NCBI RefSeq assembly: GCF_958304185.1
Contig: NZ_OY284433.1
Coordinates: 248,001 to 312,000 of the forward strand
Reading direction: 5' to 3'
Source of the DNA: an uncultured Erythrobacter sp.
GTDB taxonomy: Bacteria > Pseudomonadota > Alphaproteobacteria > Sphingomonadales > Sphingomonadaceae
Length of the DNA stretch: 64,000 nt
Part shown: positions 26,405 to 33,952 of the stretch, piece by piece
Position numbering within the stretch: the first letter of the stretch is position 1
Layout: every line of letters begins with the position of its first letter
Program-made: the position numbers and the translations under genes
Notes under the pieces: generated by a model
The model's database searches: none
What the model was told of the DNA's origin: nothing
The model's input: only the letters and a program-made list of their open reading frames with translations

Positions 26405-27826
26405 CTAGAAGTGCAGCGCCCGCCCGTAAGCGTCGAGCACGCTTTCGTGCATCATCTCGCTCAAAGTCGGGTGCGGGAAGATCGTCTGCATCAGTTCAGC
26501 TTCGGTCGTTTCGAGCACCTTGCCGACGGTGTAGCCCTGGATCAACTCGGTCACTTCCGCGCCCACCATGTGCGCGCCGAGCAACTCGCCGGTCTTCGCA
26601 TCGAACACGGTCTTCACAAAGCCTTCGACTTCGCCGAGCGCGATGGCCTTGCCGTTGCCGATGAACGGGAAGCTGCCGACCTTGAGCTCGTAGCCCGCCT
26701 CCTTCGCCTTGGCTTCGGTCAGGCCCACGCTGGCAATCTGCGGGTGGCAATAGGTGCAGCCCGGAATGGCATTACGGTTGAGCGGGTGCGGGTGCACCTC
26801 GGTGTTGCCGAGTTCTTGTGCAATGGCTTCGGCGCAGGTGACGCCCTCATGGCTCGCCTTGTGCGCCAGCCACGGCCCGGGTGTGCAGTCGCCGATCGCC
26901 CACAGCCCCTTGGTCTTGGTGCGTCCATAGGGATCGATCTGGATGAACCCGCGCTCCATCTCGGCCAGCCCGTCGAGCCCGATATTCTCGGTATTGGGCA
27001 CGATGCCGATGGCGACGATGACGTGGGTAAACTCGCTTGTCGCGGCGTTGCCGGCCTTGTCCTTGATGGTGGCGGTGATGCCTTTGTCCGACACCTTGAT
27101 CGCATCCACACCTGCGCCGGTCATGATGTTGATGCCCTGCTTGCGGAGCGACTTTTCGAGGAAGGTCGAGACATCGGCGTCCTCCACCGGCACGATCCGG
27201 TCGAGCATTTCCACCACAGTCACTTCGCTGCCGAGGTCGTTGTAGAAGCTCGCAAACTCGATCCCGATCGCGCCCGATCCGATCACCAGCAGCTTGGCCG
27301 GGAGTTCGGTGGGGGTCATGGCGTGGCGATAGGTCCACACGCGCTTGCCGTCAGCAGGCGCGAAGGGCAGGTCGCGGGCACGCGCGCCGGTGGCGACGAT
27401 GATGTGCTTGGCGGTGAGGGCTTCCTCTGCCCCAGAGCCAGCAGCGTCACCTGTCACTGTCAGGCTGTTCGCGCCGGTGAGCGTGCCGGTGCCCATATGC
27501 ACGGTGATCTTGTTCTTCTTCATCAGGTGGGCGATGCCCTGATTGAGCTGCTTGGCCACCCCGCGGCTGCGCTTCACGATCGCGGCCAGATCCGCCTCGA
27601 TCCCCTTGGCGACGAGGCCGTAATCGCCCGCGTGCTGCATATAGTGGAAGATTTCCGCCGAGCGCAGCATCGCCTTGGTCGGGATGCAGCCCCAGTTGAG
27701 GCAGATGCCGCCGAGGTTCTCACGCTCCACAATCGCGGTCTTCAGCCCGAGCTGCGCGCAGCGGATCGCTGCGACATAGCCGCCGGGGCCGGAGCCCAAT
27801 ACGATCACGTCATAGGATTGGGTCAT
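26405..27826 (-). CDS. lpdA: Dihydrolipoyl dehydrogenase (E3)
   Basis: E3 reoxidises dihydrolipoyl groups of 2-oxoacid dehydrogenase complexes, passing electrons to NAD+. The 473 residues include the FAD motif VIVLGSGPGGYVAAIRCAQLG and the redox-active disulfide Cys42/Cys47 in GGICLNWGCIP. The NAD motif is VIGSGAIGIEFA, and the second FAD contact is GLWAIGDCTPGPWLAHKASHEG. The C-terminal dimer interface has the catalytic His-Glu pair in HPTLSEMMHESVLDA. ATG 27826 matches the usual MTQ-type start. With the E2 gene at 29095-30576 it points to the pyruvate dehydrogenase complex; E1 genes are not in the window. Confidence 0.97.
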   Translation of the reverse strand: MTQSYDVIVLGSGPGGYVAAIRCAQLGLKTAIVERENLGGICLNWGCIPTKAMLRSAEIFHYMQHAGDYGLVAKGIEADLAAIVKRSRGVAKQLNQGIAHLMKKNKITVHMGTGTLTGANSLTVTGDAAGSGAEEALTAKHIIVATGARARDLPFAPADGKRVWTYRHAMTPTELPAKLLVIGSGAIGIEFASFYNDLGSEVTVVEMLDRIVPVEDADVSTFLEKSLRKQGINIMTGAGVDAIKVSDKGITATIKDKAGNAATSEFTHVIVAIGIVPNTENIGLDGLAEMERGFIQIDPYGRTKTKGLWAIGDCTPGPWLAHKASHEGVTCAEAIAQELGNTEVHPHPLNRNAIPGCTYCHPQIASVGLTEAKAKEAGYELKVGSFPFIGNGKAIALGEVEGFVKTVFDAKTGELLGAHMVGAEVTELIQGYTVGKVLETTEAELMQTIFPHPTLSEMMHESVLDAYGRALHF

Positions 27827-27865
27827 CTGCATTCTCGCCTTCAGGTAATGAGGTTATGCCGGATC

Positions 27866-27956
27866 GAAGTTGACAAAGTTGACAGCGTGTCAAGCTGGGA
27901 AATCAACTAATTATCCTTTAAAACCAGACTATTGCTTCGATAATCCGAAGTTGACA
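27866..27956. promoter_or_regulatory. Cluster of TTGACA/TGTCAA hexamers upstream of lpdA
   Basis: The 240-base gap before lpdA contains TTGACA at 27870, 27879 and 27951, plus an inverted TGTCAA at 27888. The pair at 27879/27888 forms a perfect palindrome TTGACA-GCG-TGTCAA, and GAAGTTGACA occurs twice exactly (27866, 27947). No matching -10 box stands at the right distance on either strand, so these may be operator half-sites rather than simple -35 boxes. Confidence 0.35.
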
Positions 27957-28073
27957 TTTCGCCGGGAGGCGCCCCCCTCCCCCGATGAACGACGGCTTGG
28001 GGCATGGCACCAAGGCATAGGCATTTGCCGATCTGTAGGAAATGCGCCCGCTGGTCCTGCGATCATTGTGTGA

Positions 28074-28484
28074 TCATTGGCCATCGTCATTGTCCTTGGC
28101 GAGAAGGAGGGTTTCCCGCTCGGTGATGGCGCGCGGGCGGCCATCCTCGCCGATCAGGACGAATTTGAAGGTGCCCTCAGCGACCTTGATGGTTGTCTCA
28201 CCGTTGCGTTCCCGCGCGATAGCTTCGGCGGCGATGGTGAGCGAGGTGGTGCCGGTGGAGAGGATGTCGCAATAGACGCTGAGTTCATCCCCCACCGCCA
28301 TCGCGCCGGGAAAGGCGAAGTCGGTGGCAGAGACCACCACTGCCTTGCCCTGCCCGACGCGGCTCGCAAGCGAGCCTGCGCCAAGCGCCATTTGCGCCAT
28401 CAGCCAGCCGCCGAACACCCCGCCATAGGGGTTGGTGTCGGCGGGCATGGCGGTGACGCGGATTTGGGGGATGCGAGTGCTCAT
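28074..28484 (-). CDS. Acyl-CoA thioesterase (hotdog fold)
   Basis: This 136-residue single hotdog-domain protein of the YciA/BFIT acyl-CoA hydrolase family starts MSTRIPQIRVTAMPADTNPYGGVFGGWLMAQMALGAG. The DTNPYGGVFGGWLMAQMD-like region holds the active-site Asn/Asp and Gly-rich turn. VVVSATDFAFPGAMAVGDELSVYCDI is the second core strand region. ATG 28484 follows GGAAGGAGAGG, a strong site, though that purine-rich run is also part of repeat copy A. The family hydrolyses short- to medium-chain acyl-CoA. It lies between lpdA and the DUF559 gene. Confidence 0.9.
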   Translation of the reverse strand: MSTRIPQIRVTAMPADTNPYGGVFGGWLMAQMALGAGSLASRVGQGKAVVVSATDFAFPGAMAVGDELSVYCDILSTGTTSLTIAAEAIARERNGETTIKVAEGTFKFVLIGEDGRPRAITERETLLLAKDNDDGQ

Positions 28485-28486
28485 AG

Positions 28487-28544
28487 CCCCTCTCCTTCCC
28501 ACCGCTGCGCGGCGGGCCCCTTCCTCTCCCGCAAGGGGAGAGGA
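28487..28544. repeat. Palindromic repeat, copy A (left of DUF559 gene)
   Basis: This 58-base unit contains CCTCTCCC-GCAAG-GGGAGAGG, a perfect 8-bp stem, and a GC-rich CCGC..GCGG hairpin. It matches copy C (28938-28995) at about 55 of 58 positions in the same orientation. It overlaps the ribosome-binding region of the thioesterase gene. Confidence 0.85.
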
Positions 28545-28563
28545 GGTTCAATCGCGTGGCGGC

Positions 28564-28923
28564 TCAAAGCCCCTCTCCCCTTGCGGGAGAGGGGTTGGGG
28601 AGAGGGGGCTGCGCTGCATCCAAAATCACGCGCGCCACTCCCTCAGGATTGCCAAGGATATCATTGTTCCAGAATCGCAAAACGCGGAACCCTTGTTCCG
28701 TCAGCCAAGCATCGCGAACGGCATCTCTACTATTTTCCGAATGCTGACTGCCATCAGCTTCAACAATCAACCGCGCGCCGAAACACACAAAATCCACGAT
28801 GTAATCGCCGACCTGCTCCTGCCGCTTGAACTTCATTCCGCCGAGCCGTTGCCCGCGCAACATCGACCAGAGCTTGGCTTCGGTCTCGGTCGGCTCGCGC
28901 CGCATACGCTTAGCGAGTGGCAA
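28564..28923 (-). CDS. DUF559-domain endonuclease-like protein
   Basis: This is a small protein of about 119 residues. It carries the DUF559 core: RREPTETEAKLWSMLRGQRL, KFKRQEQVGDYIVDFVCF, LIVEADGSQHSENS, RDAWLTEQGFRVLRFWNNDIL. The fold is related to very-short-patch-repair endonucleases, and D..(V)D and E.DGxQH are the likely catalytic residues; activity is unproven for most members. I chose TTG 28923 (MPLAKRMRREPT); ATG 28905 is an alternative. The frame continues upstream to 29016 only through repeat copy C. The last 13 codons (PLPNPSPARGEGL) are supplied by repeat B. The gene sits between pdhC and the thioesterase and looks inserted. Confidence 0.82.
   Translation of the reverse strand: MPLAKRMRREPTETEAKLWSMLRGQRLGGMKFKRQEQVGDYIVDFVCFGARLIVEADGSQHSENSRDAVRDAWLTEQGFRVLRFWNNDILGNPEGVARVILDAAQPPLPNPSPARGEGL
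28570..28608. repeat. Palindromic repeat, copy B (3' end of DUF559 gene)
   Basis: CCCCTCTCCCC-TTGCGG-GAGAGGGG followed by TTGGGGAGAGGGGG. It shares the CTCTCCC/GGGAGAG core with copies A and C but is a shorter variant. It encodes the C-terminal residues of the DUF559 reading frame. Confidence 0.8.
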
Positions 28924-28937
28924 TAGGCTGCGCCTGC

Positions 28938-28995
28938 CCCCTCTCCTTCCCACCGCTGCGCGGCGGACCCCTTCCTCTCCCACGAGGGGAGAGGA
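28938..28995. repeat. Palindromic repeat, copy C (right of DUF559 gene)
   Basis: Direct copy of unit A with three substitutions (GGACCCC for GGGCCCC and CCCACGAGG for CCCGCAAGG). It keeps the CCTCTCCC/GGGGAGAGG stem. Together, A and C bracket the DUF559 gene as a roughly 500-base unit. Confidence 0.85.
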
Positions 28996-29094
28996 GTTTG
29001 AGGTCAGCTCAGGCACGCTGTCCTCTCCGCCTGCCGGAGAGGATACGGAGACTTGCGGGCTTGCCCGCTAGTCGAAGTTGGAGAGGCAGAGAGG

Positions 29095-30576
29095 TCACAC
29101 CACCAACCCCATCGGGTTCTCCACCAGCTGCTTGATCGCCTCCATCAGCTGCGCGCCGTCCGCGCCGTCAATCGCGCGGTGGTCGAAGCTGCCGCTGGCG
29201 TGGAGCACCGTCGCCACTTCAATCGCGCCGTTCACCACATAGGGTGCTTGCTGCCCTGCGCCGACCGCGAGGATCATGCCCTGCGGCGGGTTGATCACCG
29301 CGTCGAACTGCTTGATCCCGAACATCCCGAGGTTCGACAGGCTCGCCGTGCCGCCCTGGTATTCATGCGGCATCAGCTTGCCGTCCCGCGCCTTGCCCGC
29401 GAGCGTCTTCATCTCGGTCGAGATCGCGGCGAGGCCCTTGGTGTCGGCTCTGGTGATGACCGGGGTGATCAGGCCCGAAGGTGCGGCCACCGCCACCGAG
29501 ATATCGGCGCGGCTGTAACGCCGCAGCGTGTCACCGTGGAAGCTGACATTGCACTGCGGCACCCGGATCAGCGCGCGGGCGAGCGCCTTGATGAGCAGGT
29601 CGTTGACCGACAGCTTCACGCCGTCGGGCTCCAGCGACTTGTTGAGCTGCGCGCGCAGTTCGAGCAGCGGATCGAGCCGGATGTCGATGGTGAGGTAGAA
29701 GTGCGGGACGGTCTGCTTGGACTCGGTCAAGCGGCGGGCGATGACCTTGCGGACGCCCGACAGCTTCTCCTCGGCAAAGGGCGCGCCGCCTTCGATGGCT
29801 TCGCGCGCTCCTGCGGAAGCGGGTGCCTCGGTTTTGGGAGCGCCAGCGCCTGAGGTTCCCGCCCGCGCGGAGACTCGCTCCTGGGCAGCGCTGGGAGTGA
29901 AGCCTTCGACATCTTCTTTGACGATCCGGCCATTGGGGCCGGTGCCCTTTACAAGCGCAAGGTCGATCCCCTTGTCCGCCGCAATCCGCTTGGCCAGCGG
30001 TGAGGCGATGATGCGCTCTCCGGTATCCCCATTGTGAGCACCCGCGACGGCGGGTGCCTCAGTCGGTTGCGCGCTATCGCCTGAGGTCCCCGCCTGCGCG
30101 GGGACTCGCGGACGTGATGCCACCGCCGCCTCGACATCTTCCTTGGTGATCTTGCCCTTGGGGCCGGTGCCCGTAAGGCTGGCGAGATCGACGCCGTTCT
30201 GTTCGGCGAGCTTCTTCGCGGTCGGCGTAGCAGCGGGGCCATCAGCGGCAGGGGCAGCTGCGGGGGCACTTGCTGCCGGTGCCGGGGCGGCTTCCTTTGC
30301 GGCCGCCGGAGCCGGCGCGGGCGCGGCCTCCTCGCCTTCGACCGCGAGCCGCGCGATGACCGCGCCGACCTTCACGTTCTCGCTGCCTTCGGGCACGATG
30401 ATCTCCGCGATCACGCCTTCATCGACCGCTTCGAACTCCATCGTCGCCTTGTCGGTTTCGATCTCGGCCATGACGTCGCCGGAACGGACGGTGTCCCCTG
30501 CCTTTACCAGCCACTTGGCGAGCGTGCCCTCTTCCATGGTGGGCGACAAAGCCGGCATCTTAATGTCCAAGGCCAT
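29095..30576 (-). CDS. pdhC: Pyruvate dehydrogenase E2, dihydrolipoamide acetyltransferase
   Basis: E2 moves acetyl groups from E1 to CoA through a lipoyl arm and forms the core of the complex. The 493-residue protein has one lipoyl domain (1-80) with lipoyl Lys43 in [12 protein letters not shown] and an Ala/Pro linker (83-115). Two peripheral-subunit-binding domains follow (about 116-152, [20 protein letters not shown]; about 190-225, [20 protein letters not shown]). The catalytic domain (about 270-493) has the HxxxDG motif in [13 protein letters not shown]. Usual bacterial E2 has one binding domain. Each is followed here by a related linker ([20 protein letters not shown]). ATG 30576 begins [17 protein letters not shown]. 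LipA (2272) would supply the cofactor. Confidence 0.96.
   Translation of the reverse strand: MALDIKMPALSPTMEEGTLAKWLVKAGDTVRSGDVMAEIETDKATMEFEAVDEGVIAEIIVPEGSENVKVGAVIARLAVEGEEAAPAPAPAAAKEAAPAPAASAPAAAPAADGPAATPTAKKLAEQNGVDLASLTGTGPKGKITKEDVEAAVASRPRVPAQAGTSGDSAQPTEAPAVAGAHNGDTGERIIASPLAKRIAADKGIDLALVKGTGPNGRIVKEDVEGFTPSAAQERVSARAGTSGAGAPKTEAPASAGAREAIEGGAPFAEEKLSGVRKVIARRLTESKQTVPHFYLTIDIRLDPLLELRAQLNKSLEPDGVKLSVNDLLIKALARALIRVPQCNVSFHGDTLRRYSRADISVAVAAPSGLITPVITRADTKGLAAISTEMKTLAGKARDGKLMPHEYQGGTASLSNLGMFGIKQFDAVINPPQGMILAVGAGQQAPYVVNGAIEVATVLHASGSFDHRAIDGADGAQLMEAIKQLVENPMGLVV
29805..29883. repeat. Linker repeat inside pdhC, copy 2
   Basis: This 79-base element within the E2 coding sequence aligns without gaps to 30036-30114. 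Shared blocks are GCGGGTGCCTC and CGCCTGAGGT followed by CCCGC. On the coding strand it gives [19 protein letters not shown]. Its inner palindrome is degraded compared with the other copy. Confidence 0.8.
30036..30114. repeat. Linker repeat inside pdhC, copy 1
   Basis: This 79-base element contains the perfect hairpin GTCCCCGC-CTGC-GCGGGGAC and a second stem CACCCGC/GCGGGTG. It encodes [19 protein letters not shown] in the E2 linker. It resembles palindromic units that elsewhere occur between genes. Here it is kept in frame. Confidence 0.8.
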
Positions 30577-30727
30577 GATCCGCGATACTCCCGTAAACGA
30601 TCCGTTGCCTGCGTCTCTGGCCAATTCCCTAGCGGCGGGCAAGGCCCAGAATAGAGGCAAAACGCTGGGGACTTGCCAATCCATACGAATGCATTGATAC
30701 CCTGCATCCCAACGGGGCCTCAGCAAT

Positions 30728-31180
30728 ATGCGTACATTTCTGGTCATCATCGACGAGAGCGAGGAGGCGACCTCGGCCTTGCGCTACGCTGCACGGCGCG
30801 CGGCGGTGGTGGGCGGCGCAGTCCATTTGCTCGCGCTGGTGCCGCAGCAGAACTTCAGCGCCTTCGGTGCGGTGCAGGCGACGATCGAGGCCGAAGCGCG
30901 CGACCGGGCCGAGATGCTGGCGCACGGCGTGGCGGGCAACCTGCTGGCCGAAAGCGGGATCATGCCGACCATTTCGGTGAAGATCGGGCAAGGCCAGAAG
31001 ATCGTCAGCGAATTCCTAGCCGAACATAATGAAGTCGCCGCGCTGGTGCTGGGCGCGGCCAAGGGTGCGGCGCCGGGCCCGCTGGTGACGCATTTCTCGG
31101 CTGCGGCGGGCAACCTGCCCTGCCCGCTCTACATCATCCCCGCCGATTACGACGAGACCAAGAGCGACCACTTGGCCTGA
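30728..31180 (+). CDS. Universal stress protein (UspA family)
   Basis: This 150-residue single Usp domain starts [30 protein letters not shown]. The nucleotide-binding loop region ([20 protein letters not shown]) lacks the full Gly-2x-Gly-9x-Gly-Ser/Thr ATP motif. It may therefore belong to the non-ATP-binding subgroup. Family members accumulate under stress and starvation with mostly undefined molecular roles. It is divergent from pdhC (150 bases) and convergent with rnr, 4 bases apart. Confidence 0.9.
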   Translation: MRTFLVIIDESEEATSALRYAARRAAVVGGAVHLLALVPQQNFSAFGAVQATIEAEARDRAEMLAHGVAGNLLAESGIMPTISVKIGQGQKIVSEFLAEHNEVAALVLGAAKGAAPGPLVTHFSAAAGNLPCPLYIIPADYDETKSDHLA

Positions 31181-31184
31181 GGCG

Positions 31185-33482
31185 CTACTTCTTGCGGCCC
31201 TGGTGACGGATATTGCCCGGACGACCGCGCTGGCCGACCATGAACTTGCCCGCCTTGCGCGGCCCGCCGGAGCGGCTGCCGCGATCCTCCGGCCGTGCGC
31301 CGCGGGTCTCGATCCGGCTCGCGTCGGCATCCGGCAGCACGAACTTGAGCGCGCCGGTGAGCGGGTTGGCCTCCGCCAGTCTTAGCTGCAGCTGGTCGCC
31401 GCTGGCATAGGTGGTGCCGCTATCAGTGCCGACCAACGCCTTGGCAGCCTCGTCATGGCGGAAGTACTCGCCGCCCAGCGTCGAAATCGGCACCAACCCG
31501 TCCCCGCCAAGGCCGACGATGGTGGCAAAGAAACCGAAGCTCTGCACGCCGGTGATGCGGGTTTCGAACACCTCGCCTACCCGCGCCGACAGCCATGCCG
31601 CGACATAGCGGTCGATGGTATCGCGCTCCGCCTCCATCGCACGGCGCTCGGTCTGACTGATCGCGTCTGAGACCTGCTGGAGCGAGGCACGGTCGCGGTC
31701 GGACAACCCGCTTGCGGGTGGCAACGACCCCGGCGGCGCGGGTTGCTCCAGCTTGTAGGCATCGACCAGCGCACGGTGCACCAGCAGATCGGAATAGCGG
31801 CGGATCGGCGAGGTGAAATGCGCGTATGACCCGAGCGACAGCCCGAAGTGTCCCGCATTTGCCGGGCCGTAATACGCCTGCGTCTGGCTGCGCAGCACCG
31901 CCTCCATCACCAGCGCCTTTTCCGCCTCGTCGGTGACGTCCTTGAGCATCCGGTTGAACAGTCCCGGCGTCACCACCTGCCCCAGCGCCAGCTTCTTGCC
32001 CATCGTGGCGAGGTAATCGCGCAAGGCGATCAGCTTCTCGCGGCTTGGCGGTTCGTGGATGCGGTAGACGACCGGCGCGGTCTTGGCCTCCAGCGCTTTG
32101 GCGGCGGCGACATTGGCGGCGATCATGAAATCCTCGACCACGCGGTGCGCATCGAGCCGCTCGCGGATCGCGATTTCGGCGATCTGGCCCTTGGCGTCGA
32201 GCACCACGCGGCGCTCGGGCAGTTCCAGGGCCAGCGGATCACGCGCATCGCGGGCAGCAGAGAGCGCGCGCCATGCCTCCCACAGATTGGCGAGATATTC
32301 AGGCGGGGTGCCGCTATCGATTGCCTTCTGCGCATCCTCATAAGCGATATTATGCGCAATCCGAACCAGCGCGCGGGTGAAGCGGAAGCTCGATACCTTG
32401 CCGTCGGCGTTGATGTGCAGGTGGCACGCCATCGCCGCGCGGTCCTCGCCTTCCTTCAGCGAGCACACATCGGCAGATAGGATTTCCGGCAGCATCGGCA
32501 CCACGCGGTCGGGGAAATAGACCGAATTGCCGCGCTTCCTCGCCTCCCGGTCGAGCGCGGAGCCGGGGCGGACGTAGAAGCTGACATCGGCGATGGCGAC
32601 CAGTGCATTGAACCCGCCCTGCCCGTCAGGCTCGGCCCAGATCGCGTCATCATGGTCGCGCGCGTCGGCGGGGTCGATGGCGACGATGGGCAGATGCCGC
32701 AAGTCTTCGCGCGTCTTTTCCGATAGCTTGAGCTTGGCGGAGCGCGGGGCTTCTTCCAGCACCTCCTCGGGGAAGACGTTGGGAATGCCGTGCTTGGCTA
32801 TCGCGATCAGGCTGAACGAACGCGGCGCGAGCGGATCGCCGATCACTTCGATGACCTTCACGCCTGCCCGGTCTGACCGGCCGACGCGCTCGGCAATCAC
32901 CAGCTGGCCCGCCTCGGCCCCGCCCACATCGGCAATCGGCGCCGACTGGCGCACGCGCTTGTCCACCGGCGCGAGCCACGCCTTGCCGGTCTTGTCGATC
33001 TCGACCACGCCCATCAGCCCCTCGGTGCGCGAGGGCAGCTTCTTCATCACGTGCGCGCGCCAGCCCGTTTCGGTTTCCTCCGTCCGAGCAAGGACCCGGT
33101 CGCCGCGCTTCAGCGCAGGCGGGCGCTTCACGCCGGGCTTCGGGCGCGGTTCGCGGATGGTGAGGCGCGGCGGCTTGCCGGGGGCTTCGGGGTCCCAGTT
33201 GTCGGGCTCGGCGATCAGTTCGCCTTCGTCGATGTCGACGATCTTCAGCGTCGTGACCTTCGGCACCCCGCCCATCCGGTGGAAGGCGCTTTTTATGCCG
33301 TCGATCAGCCCGTCTTCGGCCATGTCCTTGAGCAGGGCCTTGAGCTTGATCTTCTCCTGCCCCTTCAACCCGAAGGCTTTGGCGATCTCGCGCTTGCCTG
33401 CGGGAATGTCGGAGGACTGGATGAAATCGATCACCTGCTGCGGTGTCGGCATACCTTGGGGGAGTTTGAGGGGTTTGGGCAT
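31185..33482 (-). CDS. rnr: Ribonuclease R
   Basis: RNase R is a processive 3'-5' exoribonuclease that degrades structured RNA. The 765-residue protein has an N-terminal helix-turn-helix-like domain (TPQQVIDFIQSSDIPAGKREIAKAFGL), cold-shock domains, and the RNB catalytic domain with the Asp cluster in AIDPADARDHDDAIWAEPD. It also has FTSPIRRYSDLLVHRALV and a C-terminal S1 domain (VGEVFETRITGVQSFGFFATI), then a basic Arg/Gly-rich tail. ATG 33482 gives MPKPLKLPQG. Its Shine-Dalgarno AAGGA lies in the last codons of the GxxExxY gene one base upstream, which implies coupling. Confidence 0.96.
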   Translation of the reverse strand: MPKPLKLPQGMPTPQQVIDFIQSSDIPAGKREIAKAFGLKGQEKIKLKALLKDMAEDGLIDGIKSAFHRMGGVPKVTTLKIVDIDEGELIAEPDNWDPEAPGKPPRLTIREPRPKPGVKRPPALKRGDRVLARTEETETGWRAHVMKKLPSRTEGLMGVVEIDKTGKAWLAPVDKRVRQSAPIADVGGAEAGQLVIAERVGRSDRAGVKVIEVIGDPLAPRSFSLIAIAKHGIPNVFPEEVLEEAPRSAKLKLSEKTREDLRHLPIVAIDPADARDHDDAIWAEPDGQGGFNALVAIADVSFYVRPGSALDREARKRGNSVYFPDRVVPMLPEILSADVCSLKEGEDRAAMACHLHINADGKVSSFRFTRALVRIAHNIAYEDAQKAIDSGTPPEYLANLWEAWRALSAARDARDPLALELPERRVVLDAKGQIAEIAIRERLDAHRVVEDFMIAANVAAAKALEAKTAPVVYRIHEPPSREKLIALRDYLATMGKKLALGQVVTPGLFNRMLKDVTDEAEKALVMEAVLRSQTQAYYGPANAGHFGLSLGSYAHFTSPIRRYSDLLVHRALVDAYKLEQPAPPGSLPPASGLSDRDRASLQQVSDAISQTERRAMEAERDTIDRYVAAWLSARVGEVFETRITGVQSFGFFATIVGLGGDGLVPISTLGGEYFRHDEAAKALVGTDSGTTYASGDQLQLRLAEANPLTGALKFVLPDADASRIETRGARPEDRGSRSGGPRKAGKFMVGQRGRPGNIRHQGRKK

Positions 33483-33483
33483 T

Positions 33484-33918
33484 CTAATCCTTCTGGTTCG
33501 CGCCAAGACGCCAAGTCGCCAAGGGGACGGAGTTGTTTATCAGACGCTTTATGCCGTCCTTGAACAATGGCGCACCAAAATTGATCACAAAGCCGAGCGG
33601 AAAGCCTCCCAGCTTGAGGTAGGTAAGCACTTGCTTGGCGTGAGCGGCCGATGGCCGCTCGACCGATTTGATTTCGATGACGATGCTCCGTTCGATCAGT
33701 AAGTCGATCTTGTAGGCGGCGGGCAGAACGATGCCATCGAAGCGCGCATCGATGGAGAGCTGCCGTTCTACGGTCAATCCGTCCCGTTCAAGTCGCGCAG
33801 CGAGCAAAGCTTCATAGGCACTTTCGAGCAAGCCAGGCCCCAGATCGCGATGCAATCGAAACGCCGTGTCGACGATCACCCGCGCCAGCGCGTCGAGGTC
33901 TGCGTGCGGCTCCATCAT
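33484..33918 (-). CDS. GxxExxY protein (PD-(D/E)XK-like fold)
   Basis: This 144-residue protein is named for its conserved motif, here G29-L-L-E32-S-A-Y35. It also has Asp72 in YKIDLLIE and E82-I-K84 in VIEIKSVE, the D...ExK spacing of PD-(D/E)XK nucleases. Family activity is unproven. The frame extends upstream into the M28 peptidase region, but homology begins near the tandem ATGs at 33918/33915. The last residues (LATWRLGANQKD) are encoded by the left arm of an inverted repeat, and the right arm lies just before the start. The gene ends one base from the rnr start. This arrangement suggests an inserted cassette. Confidence 0.85.
   Translation of the reverse strand: MMEPHADLDALARVIVDTAFRLHRDLGPGLLESAYEALLAARLERDGLTVERQLSIDARFDGIVLPAAYKIDLLIERSIVIEIKSVERPSAAHAKQVLTYLKLGGFPLGFVINFGAPLFKDGIKRLINNSVPLATWRLGANQKD
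33497..33524. repeat. Inverted repeat flanking GxxExxY gene, left arm
   Basis: TTCGCGCCAAG-ACGCCAAG-TCGCCAAGG. Apart from one extra ACGCCAAG unit it is the exact reverse complement of the right arm at 33926-33945. It overlaps the 3' end of the GxxExxY coding sequence. Confidence 0.85.
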
Positions 33919-33925
33919 CTTGGCG

Positions 33926-33945
33926 CCTTGGCGACTTGGCGCGAA
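33926..33945. repeat. Inverted repeat flanking GxxExxY gene, right arm
   Basis: CCTTGGCGACTTGGCGCGAA, the reverse complement of the left arm without the extra internal unit. It lies between the M28 peptidase stop and the GxxExxY start. Confidence 0.85.
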
Positions 33946-33952
33946 AAGATAT

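Noticed and set aside
26006..27910. Plus-strand frame of over 600 codons opposite lpdA and the methyltransferase
   Set aside because: It covers two clearly recognised genes on the other strand. The translation is low-complexity His/Arg/Ala and matches no family; it exists because stop codons are rare in GC-rich DNA.
27833..28073. Short plus-strand frame in the lpdA upstream region
   Set aside because: No ribosome binding site, atypical composition, and it covers the regulatory TTGACA cluster.
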